DNA from: Anaerolineales bacterium
GTDB lineage: Bacteria; Chloroflexota; Anaerolineae; Anaerolineales; DRMV01
Direction of reading: 5' to 3'
Assembly (NCBI GenBank): GCA_027023425.1
Contig: JALVVL010000005.1
Location: 1 to 64,000 of the forward strand
Length of the DNA stretch: 64,000 bases
Made by a program: the position numbers and the translations under genes. This document shows positions 1 through 9,561 of this stretch, in pieces (the stretch's first letter is position 1; every line of letters begins with the position of its first letter). The notes below the pieces were generated by a model, which was given only the letters and a program-made list of their open reading frames with translations, did not search any database and had not been told where the DNA came from.

Positions 1-35
1 AGTTCAGGGGCGGACACCAGCCCCTGAAAACACCA

Positions 36-100
36 TTTTTTGGAGTGCGGTGCCTCGGCACCGCTTTGGAAAGCGGCGACTTGTCGCCGCACTCCAAAAG
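36..100. repeat. REP/MITE-like palindromic element with inverted ends TTTTTGGAGTGCGG / CCGCACTCCAAAAG and two internal hairpins
   Basis: Inverted ends at ~37-50 and 87-100; internal GTGCC/GGCAC and GCGGCGAC-TT-GTCGCCGC hairpins read directly. Confidence 0.75.
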
Positions 101-227
101 AACATCCTCCGAAAAAGCAAGTATTAGCGATAAGATTGGGAAATTTAGGCGTCTGCCTCACTTTACCAAATTACCTTATCAGCGCTAAAAGTGCAACTTT
201 TCGCTTCTTCCGTCTTTGGAGGGGGTA

Positions 228-254
228 GGACAGGGGTTTGATAAACCCCTGTCC
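228..254. repeat. Perfect 12-bp inverted repeat GGACAGGGGTTT-GAT-AAACCCCTGTCC
   Basis: Read directly; intergenic, upstream of hisS. Confidence 0.8.
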
Positions 255-355
255 GCCCTTGAAGTAGGAGAGGAGAGGGGGCGCGCAGCGGGGGTAAGGT
301 GAGGGCGCTTAGATATGTTGATGCTAAATTGCGTAACACGAGTGAGGAAAACACA

Positions 356-1627
356 ATGGCAAACAAAATCATCCAGTCCGTGAAGGGAACTCGCGATTTT
401 TACCCCGAACAAATGGCGGTGCGCACTTGGCTTTACAACCAAATGCGCGCCTCCTCAGAAGCATTTGGCTACCAAGAATACGATGGGCCGTTTTTGGAGC
501 CGCTCGCGCTGTATGCCGCCAAATCGGGCGAGGAATTGGTCAAAGAACAAGCCTTTGTATTCCCCGACCGCGGCGGCGACTTGATCACCCTGCGCCCCGA
601 ACTCACCCCAACACTGGCGCGCATGGTCGCTCGCCGACAAAACCAGTTGGCCTTCCCCGTGCGCTGGTGGTCTTTTGGGCCTTTTTGGCGCTACGAAAAG
701 CCGCAAAAAGGCCGCGCAAGGGAATTTTTCCAATGGAACATTGACATGATCGGCGTGAACAGCCCCGAAGCCGATGCCGAACTCGCCGCTGTGGGAGCCA
801 ACTTTTTGAAACGCGTCGGCCTTTCACCAAGCGAAGTGAAAATCCTTGTCAACAACCGCCGCTTGATGGATGAGCAGTTAGATTCTATCGGCGTAGCGCC
901 GGAGCGGCGTAAGGCGGTCTTTAGGCTGATAGACCGCCGCGACAAACTTTCCCCTTCGGCTTGGGAAGAATACGCCGCCGAGATAGGCCTTTCGGCGGCG
1001 CAAGTGAGCGGACTACGCGAAATGCTGGCGGCCGAAAATCTGTGGGAGCAATCTGAGGAACTGGTGCGCTTTTTTGAAGCCGCAGAGGCGTTAGAAGCGC
1101 GCGAATACCTGAAATACGCCCCTTACATCATCCGCGGGCTGGATTACTACACCGGCACAGTATTTGAGGCGCGCGACGCCGAAGGGGAGTTTCGCGCCAT
1201 TTTAGGCGGCGGCCGCTACGACAACCTTGTGGCCGACGTCGGCGGCAAGCCGGTTGCAGGTGTGGGCTTTGCCATGGGCGACATGGTGATCACCTTAGTG
1301 CTGGAAAAATACGGCCGCCTGCCAGCGCTCAACCCCCAACCGGCCAAAGTGCTGGTGGCTGTATTTGACGCTGACCACCTGCTTGACGCATACCGCCTCG
1401 CCTCCGAAGTGCGGGGCTTTGGCTTCCCAACCGCCACCTACCCCGAGCCTGCCAAACTCGGCAAGCAATTCAAGTATGCAGACAAAATCGGAGCGCGCGT
1501 AGTGCTACTTTTAGGCCCCGATGAAATTGCCCAAAACACGGTGGCCGTCAAAAACCTGAGCACTCGCGAGCAAACGAGCGTGCCGCGCCCGCAACTGCGC
1601 TCCGTCCTTGCCGAATTAGTCTCTTAG
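356..1627 (+). CDS. hisS: Histidyl-tRNA synthetase (start at MANKIIQSVKGTRDFYPEQ rather than ORF start 299)
   Basis: KGTRDFYPEQ, RPELTPTLARM, GLDYYTGTVFE, class II motifs. Confidence 0.95.
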   Translation: MANKIIQSVKGTRDFYPEQMAVRTWLYNQMRASSEAFGYQEYDGPFLEPLALYAAKSGEELVKEQAFVFPDRGGDLITLRPELTPTLARMVARRQNQLAFPVRWWSFGPFWRYEKPQKGRAREFFQWNIDMIGVNSPEADAELAAVGANFLKRVGLSPSEVKILVNNRRLMDEQLDSIGVAPERRKAVFRLIDRRDKLSPSAWEEYAAEIGLSAAQVSGLREMLAAENLWEQSEELVRFFEAAEALEAREYLKYAPYIIRGLDYYTGTVFEARDAEGEFRAILGGGRYDNLVADVGGKPVAGVGFAMGDMVITLVLEKYGRLPALNPQPAKVLVAVFDADHLLDAYRLASEVRGFGFPTATYPEPAKLGKQFKYADKIGARVVLLLGPDEIAQNTVAVKNLSTREQTSVPRPQLRSVLAELVS

Positions 1628-1681
1628 CGCCGCTTAAACCGCCTCTGCAAACCTAAAACGCAAGGCCAAACGCAAATAGCC

Positions 1682-3412
1682 ATGTTAGAAGAACTCCACA
1701 TCCGCGATTTCGCTATCATAGATGAACTCACCCTCACCTTTGGCGAGGGAATGACAGCCTTGACCGGCGAAACCGGCGCAGGCAAATCCATAATCGTGGA
1801 TGCGTTGGCGGTGGCGCTCGGGGGGCGCGCCGAGGGCACAATGGTACGCACGGGGGCAAAGCGCGCGGTCATAGAAGCCACTTTCCGCCTCTCAGAGCCG
1901 CTGCGTGAGGCCATCAAGCCCATCCTTGAAGAACAAGAACTTTGGGACGACGAAAACTACATCACCTTGGGGCGGGAAATCCGCGCCGCAGGCCGCCACA
2001 CGGCGCGCATCAACGGCTCTGCGGTTGGCCTCGCACTGCTCAGGCGCATCGGCGAAATGCTTGCCGACATACACAGCCAAGCCGAGCACATTTCCTTGCT
2101 GCGGGTGAGCACTCACCGCCGTTTGTTGGATAAATTTGCAGGCATAGAGGCCGACCTTGCCGCCTATCAAGCCCTCTACCGACGCTTGCAGGCCATCCGC
2201 AAGCAAATTGCCCAACTGCAAGCCTCGGCAGAAGCGAACGCTCGGCGCGCCGACCTGTTGCAATACCAAATCGGCGAAATTGAGGAAGCCGCCCCACAGA
2301 AAGATGAAGACCGCCTTCTGGAAGAAGAGCGCCAACGCCTCGTTCATGCCGAAACCCTTGCCGAACAGGCCAACCGCGCACTCATGCTCTTGGACGAAGG
2401 CACGCCCGAAGCCCCAGCAATCACCGATCTTTTCGGCGAAGTGAGCGCCGCTTTGCAATCAATCGCCCATACGGACAAGGCACAGGCGGAATTTGCCGAA
2501 GAGGCCATTGCCCTTGAAGAATCGCTTGCCGAGTTGGCGCGCAAAATCCGCCGTTATGCCGAATCGTTGGAATTTGACCCAAACCGCCTTGCCGAGGTGG
2601 AAGAGCGCCTTGCCCTGTTGGACGACTTGAAACGCAAATACGGCGGTTCGCTGGAAAAGGTGTTAGAATATATCATTCGCGCTCGCGCCGAACTTGAAAC
2701 AATTACCAACACGGCCGAACAAATGGACGCACTCGGCCAAGAAGCCGAGCAATTAGAAGCAGAACTGGCGCGCCAAGCGGCCATCCTTTCCCAAAAAAGG
2801 CACAAAGCGGCCGCAAAACTGGCAAACGCCATTGAGGCGGAACTGGCAGACCTGCGGATGCAGGCAAAGTTTCGGGTTCATTTCAGCACCACGCCCGACC
2901 CCAACGGCCTGCCAATGCCAAACGGCGAGCGGGTGGCTTACGACGCCTTTGGCACCGAGCGCGTGGAATTTCTGCTTGCGCCCAACCCGGGCGAGGATTT
3001 CAAGCCGCTCGCCAAAGTGGCCTCCGGCGGTGAAACGGCGCGCCTGATGCTGGCAATAAAGCGCGTCCTCACAGCCGAAGACCCCACTCCAACCCTGATC
3101 TTTGACGAAATAGATCAGGGAATAGGCGGCAGGCTCGGAGCAGTAGTGGGCAAAAAACTACGCGAACTTGCCCGCCGCCACCAAGTTTTAGTCATCACCC
3201 ACCTGCCGCAACTTGCGGCGTTTGCCGATGCGCATTATCGCGTCAGCAAACAGTTCATGCACGGGCACACCAGCACCACGGTCACTTTGCTAAAAGGAGA
3301 GGACCGCGTGCGCGAACTGGCACAAATGCTCGGCGGCAACACCAAAAGCGCACTGCAATCGGCGCGAGAATTGCTGGAATCAGCCCGTGCCGACGGCCCA
3401 CCGCTCACTTGA
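1682..3412 (+). CDS. recN: DNA repair protein RecN
   Basis: MLEELHIRDFAIIDELTLTFGEGMTALTGETGAGKSIIVDAL; DEIDQGIGGRLGAVVGKKL; VITHLPQLAAFAD. Confidence 0.96.
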   Translation: MLEELHIRDFAIIDELTLTFGEGMTALTGETGAGKSIIVDALAVALGGRAEGTMVRTGAKRAVIEATFRLSEPLREAIKPILEEQELWDDENYITLGREIRAAGRHTARINGSAVGLALLRRIGEMLADIHSQAEHISLLRVSTHRRLLDKFAGIEADLAAYQALYRRLQAIRKQIAQLQASAEANARRADLLQYQIGEIEEAAPQKDEDRLLEEERQRLVHAETLAEQANRALMLLDEGTPEAPAITDLFGEVSAALQSIAHTDKAQAEFAEEAIALEESLAELARKIRRYAESLEFDPNRLAEVEERLALLDDLKRKYGGSLEKVLEYIIRARAELETITNTAEQMDALGQEAEQLEAELARQAAILSQKRHKAAAKLANAIEAELADLRMQAKFRVHFSTTPDPNGLPMPNGERVAYDAFGTERVEFLLAPNPGEDFKPLAKVASGGETARLMLAIKRVLTAEDPTPTLIFDEIDQGIGGRLGAVVGKKLRELARRHQVLVITHLPQLAAFADAHYRVSKQFMHGHTSTTVTLLKGEDRVRELAQMLGGNTKSALQSARELLESARADGPPLT

Positions 3413-3424
3413 AGGAGGTGACCT

Positions 3425-4357
3425 ATGGCGGACCAACCATTGATTGACCTGAACCACGCCACGGCAGAGGAACTCCAATCCCTGCCCGGCATCGGCGAAG
3501 TGCTCGCCGAAAGGATAATTGCCGCGCGGCCATTAAACTCGGTTGACGACCTTGCCGAAATTGACGGCATCCGCCCGGCGTTGGTGGAGCAATTGCGCCC
3601 GCTCGTGACCGTAACCCCAATTGAGGCCGAAGCGGCGGAAAAAGCCGAAAGCACCGAAGAGGAAGCCGAAGAAATGAGCCCTGCCGAGCCGACCGAAGCC
3701 CCCGTTGTGGAAGAGACCTCTGAGGCTGAGGCGGGCGAAGCCGCGGAAGAAGAGCCCACTTCCCCCGAAGCAGAAGGCGAACACGCCGCGGAAACCCAAG
3801 CCGAGGAGCAACCCGAAGAGCCCCCGGCGCCGCCATCCGCCGAGGAAGAAGCCAAACCCACCGCGAAGCCCGAGCCAAAGTACATAACCCGCCGCGAAGC
3901 ATGGCTGATGACCTTGGTGACAAGCGCCGTAGCGTTCTTCCTCGCCATCCTGCTGACTTTGGGCGTGCTTCAGAGCATAAACGGCACAATTCACTACGGC
4001 TCGGCAGTTTCGCAGCAGGGCATGAACCGCCAAATTTCGGTTATCCAATCCGAGATCGGGCAAATTCAACAGAGCATAGATGCCCTCCAAGGGCAAGTTG
4101 CTGACCTGCAAAACGTGGCGCAAAAGGTGAACGAACTTTCGGACAATCAGCAAGCGCTTCAACAGCAGATAGACGAAATGAACGACACGATTGCGCAAAT
4201 AAAAGCCGAAACCCAAACTGTTTCCAAGTTTTTAGTTGGGATGCGTGATCTGCTAAACGGCCTTATGCCGCCCCCAACGCCAACAGTCACGCCTACACCG
4301 TCCTCCACAGAAACGCCCGAGGCGTCCGCGACGCCTACCGCAACCCCACAACCCTAA
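3425..4357 (+). CDS. N-terminal helix-hairpin-helix domain protein with acidic linker, one TM segment, coiled coil and Thr/Pro-rich tail
   Basis: IDLNHATAEELQSLPGIGEVLAERIIAARP (ComEA-type HhH); TM VTSAVAFFLAILLTLGVL; C-terminal PTPTVTPTPSSTETP. Confidence 0.85.
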   Translation: MADQPLIDLNHATAEELQSLPGIGEVLAERIIAARPLNSVDDLAEIDGIRPALVEQLRPLVTVTPIEAEAAEKAESTEEEAEEMSPAEPTEAPVVEETSEAEAGEAAEEEPTSPEAEGEHAAETQAEEQPEEPPAPPSAEEEAKPTAKPEPKYITRREAWLMTLVTSAVAFFLAILLTLGVLQSINGTIHYGSAVSQQGMNRQISVIQSEIGQIQQSIDALQGQVADLQNVAQKVNELSDNQQALQQQIDEMNDTIAQIKAETQTVSKFLVGMRDLLNGLMPPPTPTVTPTPSSTETPEASATPTATPQP

Positions 4358-4387
4358 AGCGCCCAAACCCTAAAAGCGAGGTGGAAA

Positions 4388-5269
4388 ATGGAAGGAAACG
4401 GCCAAACCTCAGAAAAGAAAACCTTTGGGCAGAAACTCAGCGCGGCTTGGAGGGCGTTTTGGCGCTTCATGTTGCGCCTTTTCATCGCCGTGGTGATAAT
4501 CGGTGGTTTAGGCGCGGCCGCGTACTTTGGCATTCCGTACCTTTACCGCACTTACGTGCAGCCGTTGCAAGACCTGCAAGCGGAGGTAACCGCGCTCAAG
4601 CAAGAAACCGCCGACCGCGCCACGCAAGTCAACCAACGGATTTTGGCCATCCAAGACGACATCCAAAGCCTGCGCTCAGAGCAATCCCAACTGGCGGACA
4701 AAATTGACGCCCAAGAACAAGCCATCCAAACCCTCCAAAGCAAGACCGATGAGTTGGCAAAGGGACAAGCCGCCCTGCAATTGCAAATTGAGGATCTGAG
4801 CAAGAAGATAGACGAGGCAACCGCGACGGCCAACGACGCGCAGACAGCAGGCGAGGCTTTGCGCGCTTCGTGGGATGAATGGAAGGCCAGCCTTGAGCAA
4901 ATGCGCGAGCAAATTTACGTGATGCAGGTTATGGAAACACTGCTCAGGGCGCGGGTATTGCTGGGGCAACACGACCTTGGCGCCGCGCAGAAAGAACTTT
5001 CCCAAGCAAGCGCGGCATTGCAATGGCTGGCCGAAAACACCGCCAACACCGAAGCCCCCTACGCAACTGCTCGCGAGCAAATTGTGCTTGCCCAAAAGGC
5101 CTTGCCGCAATCCCCTGAAGTGGCTGTTCAAGACATAGAAGCGGCATGGCAGTTGCTGAGCACCCTCACCCCCAAGCCCGCCTCACAGGCAGAGGCCACC
5201 CCAAGCGCAACGCCGTCGGAAACCCCAACTGCTTCTTCCCCCACACCAACACCAACGCCCAAACCGTAA
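4388..5269 (+). CDS. Membrane-anchored coiled-coil protein with Thr/Pro-rich tail
   Basis: N-terminal TM ([20 protein letters not shown]), long heptad region, C-terminal [15 protein letters not shown]. Confidence 0.8.
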   Translation: MEGNGQTSEKKTFGQKLSAAWRAFWRFMLRLFIAVVIIGGLGAAAYFGIPYLYRTYVQPLQDLQAEVTALKQETADRATQVNQRILAIQDDIQSLRSEQSQLADKIDAQEQAIQTLQSKTDELAKGQAALQLQIEDLSKKIDEATATANDAQTAGEALRASWDEWKASLEQMREQIYVMQVMETLLRARVLLGQHDLGAAQKELSQASAALQWLAENTANTEAPYATAREQIVLAQKALPQSPEVAVQDIEAAWQLLSTLTPKPASQAEATPSATPSETPTASSPTPTPTPKP

Positions 5270-5291
5270 AATTGCAATTGGGAGTGAAGCA

Positions 5292-5501
5292 ATGCTCCCC
5301 TTGCCCGAACTGCACATAGGCGACCGAGTGCGCCTGCGAAAGCCTCACGCGTGTGGCGGCAACGAATGGGTAGTAGTGCGCTTGGGAGCCGACATCGGCC
5401 TTGAATGCACCACTTGCGGCAAACGCATCTTGCTGGAACGGCGCAAATTAGCCCGCCGCCTGAAAACCGTTTTGCCGCAAGTGGAAGAAGGCAAAACTTA
5501 G
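5292..5501 (+). CDS. DUF951 family protein
   Basis: [52 protein letters not shown] matches the DUF951 pattern. Confidence 0.85.
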   Translation: MLPLPELHIGDRVRLRKPHACGGNEWVVVRLGADIGLECTTCGKRILLERRKLARRLKTVLPQVEEGKT

Positions 5502-5502
5502 A

Positions 5503-5636
5503 ATCTATCCGAAAATTATCCATAGGCGTGTCACTGCGAGGCGGCTGTGCCGCCGAAGCAGTCTCCTGACCAAGTAAAGGGGATTGCTTCGCCCCTTCGG
5601 GGCTCGCAATGACATTATGGCATTTTTCGGATAGAG
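5503..5636. repeat. MITE/REP-like element with TIRs CTATCCGAAAA / TTTTTCGGATAG and GTCACTGCGAGG...GCTCGCAATGAC core
   Basis: TIRs at 5505-5515 and 5623-5634 read directly; abuts DUF951 stop codon. Confidence 0.8.
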
Positions 5637-5664
5637 CCTTAGTCCAAAAGCAAAGCGCAGGTCG

Positions 5665-6177
5665 TTAGCCCTGCGCTTTTTCGTCCGAAACAGTTGGCGA
5701 AGTTATGGCCTCGTCAAGAGTAACCCCTTCTTTTCTCACCCCCGGCGTCGGGGTGCCGCAATAAGGACAAATATTCCACGAAAGCGCCATCAACCTGCCG
5801 CAGTGGTGGCACACTTTTTTCAATTTTGTATGGCAATAAGGGCAAACAATCCAATCGGGTTGCACTTTACGGCCGCAGCCGGGGCAGCGCTCGCTTTCTT
5901 CAAGGGTTTCAAGCAGGGCTTCTTCCTCCAAAGCGCGCTGATATTCCTCCTCAAGCGTGCGAGGTGGGCGTAAAATTAGGTAGATCAACAAGCCGGGGAA
6001 GGAAAGCACCGCGACCAACAACGCCGCCAAGATAGGTGCGAGGCTGTCGCGGCCGCGTGCGCGCATATCCCGATAAGTCCAAAACACGGCCGCCAACCAC
6101 ATGGCGGCTACAAATGCCCCCCCCCAAGCAGCCAAAATCAAAAACAGGTTGTGCAGCGTTGTAGGATTGAAACCCAT
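5665..6177 (-). CDS. Membrane protein with C-terminal double zinc ribbon
   Basis: CPGCGRKVQPDWIVCPYCHTKLKKVCHHCGRLMALSWNICPYCGTP; two TM helices. Confidence 0.85.
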   Translation of the reverse strand: MGFNPTTLHNLFLILAAWGGAFVAAMWLAAVFWTYRDMRARGRDSLAPILAALLVAVLSFPGLLIYLILRPPRTLEEEYQRALEEEALLETLEESERCPGCGRKVQPDWIVCPYCHTKLKKVCHHCGRLMALSWNICPYCGTPTPGVRKEGVTLDEAITSPTVSDEKAQG

Positions 6178-6257
6178 TCCAAACTCCCAAAAAATCTGGA
6201 GGCATTATAGCACATCAAAAGCCCGAAAACTTGTGCGGCACAGATGGGAGGTGAAAA

Positions 6258-6935
6258 ATGTACACAATTCGTGAATGGGCGGCAGATGAACGGCCTCGCG
6301 AGCGGCTTGAAAAACTGGGCGCTCAAAGCCTGAGCACTGCAGAATTGATAGCAATTTTGCTACGCGTTGGCAGGCGTGGCGAAACGGCGGTTGCATTGGC
6401 AAGAAGGCTACTCCAGCAATTCGGCGGACTGGAAGGCCTGCATCGCGCCCCGTTTTCAGAGGTGAAATCCGTAAAAGGCATTGGCACCGCAAAGGCGGCG
6501 CAAATAAAAGCCGCTCTGGAACTCGGGCGGCGGCTACAATTGGCTTCGCGCGGCGAGCGCCCCCGCATTTCCGGGCCGGAAGATGCCGCGGCGCTGGTAC
6601 AATACGAAATGAGCGCTTTGGAGCAAGAACACCTGCGCGTGCTTTTGCTGGACACCCGCAATCAAGTGCTCGCGATTCACGAGGTGGTGCGCGGCTCGGT
6701 CAACACGGCGCAAGTCCGAATGGCCGAGGTGTTCCGCGAAGCCATACGCCGCAACGCCACTGCCATAATTTTGGTGCACAACCACCCCAGCGGCGACCCA
6801 ACCCCCAGCGCCGACGATATTGCCCTAACCCGCCAAGCCCAGCAAGCCGGCTCGTTGCTTGACATTGAAGTTTTAGACCACATAGTCATAGGCGACAACA
6901 AATTCGTTTCGCTGAAAGCGCGCGGCCTTGTTTGA
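6258..6935 (+). CDS. radC: RadC-family JAB/MPN protein
   Basis: [56 protein letters not shown]. Confidence 0.95.
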   Translation: MYTIREWAADERPRERLEKLGAQSLSTAELIAILLRVGRRGETAVALARRLLQQFGGLEGLHRAPFSEVKSVKGIGTAKAAQIKAALELGRRLQLASRGERPRISGPEDAAALVQYEMSALEQEHLRVLLLDTRNQVLAIHEVVRGSVNTAQVRMAEVFREAIRRNATAIILVHNHPSGDPTPSADDIALTRQAQQAGSLLDIEVLDHIVIGDNKFVSLKARGLV

Positions 6936-6983
6936 TTTTCTGTAATCGTCCCGCTTCAACAAATAGAAACCGCAGATTGAAGT

Positions 6984-7027
6984 TCGTGAGTCGTTGAGTC
7001 GTAAAATCGTTGCGTCGGGCGTTGTCG
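6984..7027. repeat. Short tandem repeat, GTCGTTG/GTCGTAA family
   Basis: gttcgtgagtcgttgagtcgtaaaatcgttgcgtcggg read directly. Confidence 0.7.
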
Positions 7028-7030
7028 GGT

Positions 7031-7440
7031 GGTTATTATCCACCGATTGACACAGATTTACACCGATTGAAGGAAAAACCACAGAAAGCACAGAAGTTTA
7101 CAGAGAACACAGAAAAAATCTGCGCTAATCTGTGTAATCTGTGGTTTATTTCGTCCACCGATTGACACAGATTTACACCGATTGAGTAAGGAAACCACAG
7201 AGGACACAGAAATTTACAGAGAACACAGAAAAAATCTGCGCTAATCTGTGTAATCTGTGGTTTATTTCATCCACCGATTAACACAGATTTACACCGATTG
7301 GATGGTTGGGACCGCAGATTTCGCAGATTCCGCAGAAAAATCTGTGCTAATCTGTGTAATCTGTGGTTTCCCCTTTGCGCTCTCTGCGCCTCTGCTTCCT
7401 CTGCGTCTCTGCGTTAATCTTGGCGTCCTTATAGTTGCTT
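7031..7440. repeat. Composite word-repeat cluster 1 (CCACCGATTGACACAGATTTACACCGATTGA / CCACAGAGGACACAGAAATTTACAGAGAACACAG / ATCTGTGCTAATCTGTGTAATCTGTGGTTT)
   Basis: Several near-identical modules read directly. Confidence 0.9.
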
Positions 7441-7460
7441 TTTGCATCAGGAGGCTAAAA

Positions 7461-8372
7461 ATGCACATAGCAATTACCGGTGCCAGCGGGCTAATAGGCC
7501 GTGCCCTTATCGGCATTTTGAGAGAGGAAGGGCACACCATAACAGCCTTTAGCCGAAAGCCGGATATTCACAAAGCCCAATTCCCGCAAGTGCGATGGGT
7601 GCGCTGGAATCCAAACGACACAGTAGGCATGGCGCGCGTGCTCAAAGAAGCCGACGCCGTGGTCAACCTCATGGGCGAAAACATCGCCTCCGGCCGCTGG
7701 ACGGAAAAACGCAAGAAGGCACTTTACGAAAGCCGCGTGGCAAACGGCAAAGCCCTTGCCTCGGCCTTGCGCGCCGCAGAGCCTCGCCCGTCAGTGCTCA
7801 TACAAGCCTCGGCCGTGGGATATTACGGTGCGCGCGGCGATGAGCCCGTAGATGAAAACACGCCACCCGGAGATGATTTCCTCGCCCGCCTTTGCGTGGA
7901 TTGGGAAGCAAGCACGGCGTTAGTGGAAGAATTGGGAATGCGCCGGGCTATAATCCGCACCGGCATTGTGCTGAGCACACAAGGCGGCGCTTTGCCGAGA
8001 CTAATGCTCCCCATAAAACTGGGCGTGGGCGGCCCATTGGGTAACGGCAAACAGTGGATGCCGTGGATTCACATCACCGATGAGGTAAAAGCCATTGCTT
8101 TTTTGATAGCAAACGAAAACGCAAGCGGCCCATTCAACCTAACAGCCCCAAAGCCGGTGACCAACGCTGAATTCACCAAAACCTTAGCGCGGAAACTGCA
8201 CCGCCCGGCCTTCATGAAGGTGCCCGGAGCGGCCCTAAAAATCCTCCTCGGCGAGATGGCCGAAATGCTCCTCACCGGCCAACGGGCGCTCCCAAGCCGC
8301 CTGTTGGAATTGGGCCACAAATTCTCCTACCTAAACCTTGAAGACGCTTTGGATAACCTCCTGTTTTTGTAA
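7461..8372 (+). CDS. TIGR01777-type NAD-dependent epimerase/oxidoreductase
   Basis: AGGAGG before ATG at 7461; MHIAITGASGLIGRALIGIL; SAVGYYGARGDEPVDE; upstream ORF extension is repeat DNA. Confidence 0.92.
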   Translation: MHIAITGASGLIGRALIGILREEGHTITAFSRKPDIHKAQFPQVRWVRWNPNDTVGMARVLKEADAVVNLMGENIASGRWTEKRKKALYESRVANGKALASALRAAEPRPSVLIQASAVGYYGARGDEPVDENTPPGDDFLARLCVDWEASTALVEELGMRRAIIRTGIVLSTQGGALPRLMLPIKLGVGGPLGNGKQWMPWIHITDEVKAIAFLIANENASGPFNLTAPKPVTNAEFTKTLARKLHRPAFMKVPGAALKILLGEMAEMLLTGQRALPSRLLELGHKFSYLNLEDALDNLLFL

Positions 8373-8498
8373 AAACTGCGGGCAGAGAAGCCCCTGGTGA
8401 GCGATTTCGCTTGCAAAACTTGCATTGTTGTGCTAATGTGTATCTAAACACACCTTCCCAAAGCCAAGGGCTGATGGGCTGAAAGTTGAGAGGCTTTT

Positions 8499-9101
8499 AT
8501 GGGCGTAGTGAGGGCTTTTATAGCGATTGACTTACCTAACGATGTGCTGGAGAACATTGAAAACGTTTCGCGTCGGCTACAAACCCAATTGCGGCACTAT
8601 CCCATCAAGTGGGTGCCCACCGAAAACATCCATCTCACCCTAAAGTTTTTGGGTGATGTTTCGGAAAGCAACCTACCGCTGATAGAGGATATGCTCGCGG
8701 GTGAAGTGAGCGACCACAAACCATTTGAATTTGGGGTCGGTCGCTTGGGGGCTTTCCCCGACATGAAACGGCCAAGGGTGATTTGGGTAGGCGTTGAGGC
8801 GCCTGAGGAATTGCTCGCCCTCCAGCGCGGCGTTGAAAGCGTTATGCAAAGGCTTGGCTACCCTCGCGAACAGCGCCCGTTTCAGCCACACCTGACTTTG
8901 GCGCGCATAGCCCGCAGGGCAACCACAAACGAAGTGTATGCCATTGGCCGCACACTTCGCGAAATCAGCGTTAGTTTTTTAGGCAGCGCTCGCGTGACAG
9001 AAGTGCATCTATACAAAAGCGACCTCCACCCCACAGGCGCCGTCTACACCCGCCTTTTCACCACCACTTTGAACGCAAGCGCTCCCCCCGCAGTGGCATA
9101 A
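8499..9101 (+). CDS. thpR: RNA 2',3'-cyclic phosphodiesterase
   Basis: VRAFIAIDLP; two HxTx motifs (HLTLKFLG, HLTLARIA). Confidence 0.93.
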   Translation: MGVVRAFIAIDLPNDVLENIENVSRRLQTQLRHYPIKWVPTENIHLTLKFLGDVSESNLPLIEDMLAGEVSDHKPFEFGVGRLGAFPDMKRPRVIWVGVEAPEELLALQRGVESVMQRLGYPREQRPFQPHLTLARIARRATTNEVYAIGRTLREISVSFLGSARVTEVHLYKSDLHPTGAVYTRLFTTTLNASAPPAVA

Positions 9102-9212
9102 ACCATTTTGGGTTTTGTTCCCCTAAGACTTTGCCCGAAAAAAACATGGCAACGTCCTTGCGAACCCTGAAAGGGCAAAGCAAGCCTACAACTTTTCTCA
9201 AGGAGGTGAACT

Positions 9213-9557
9213 CTGGACGCTCTACAACTTGCTCGTACAATTGTGAACGCCTTGGAAGAACACAAGGGGGAAGACATCCTGCTTTTGGACGTGCGCTCTT
9301 TAGCACCCTTCACCGACTATTTCGTAATATGCTCCGGCAATACAGACAGGCTACTTGATGCCTTGGCCGATAGCGCCCGTGAGGCGGCAAGGAAGCAATA
9401 TCACGTCGGCGCGCGCACCGAGGGCACGCCGCAATCAGGCTGGATTTTGTTGGATTTCGGTGACGTGGTGGTGCATCTTTTCTCCCCCGATTTGCGCGAT
9501 TACTACCGCTTAGAAGACCTTTGGGCAGACGGCAAAGTAGTGTTGCACCTGCAATAG
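9213..9557 (+). CDS. rsfS: Ribosome silencing factor RsfS, probably CTG start
   Basis: LDALQLARTIVNALEEHKGEDILLLDVRSLAPFTDYFVICSGNTDR; AAGGAGGTG at ~9200-9208; in-frame TGA at 9207-9209. Confidence 0.9.
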   Translation: MDALQLARTIVNALEEHKGEDILLLDVRSLAPFTDYFVICSGNTDRLLDALADSAREAARKQYHVGARTEGTPQSGWILLDFGDVVVHLFSPDLRDYYRLEDLWADGKVVLHLQ

Positions 9558-9561
9558 CCCC

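Noticed and set aside
7257-7460. N-terminal extension of the epimerase ORF (MVYFIHRLTQIYTDWM...)
   Set aside because: Repeat read-through; real start at ATG 7461 with AGGAGG.
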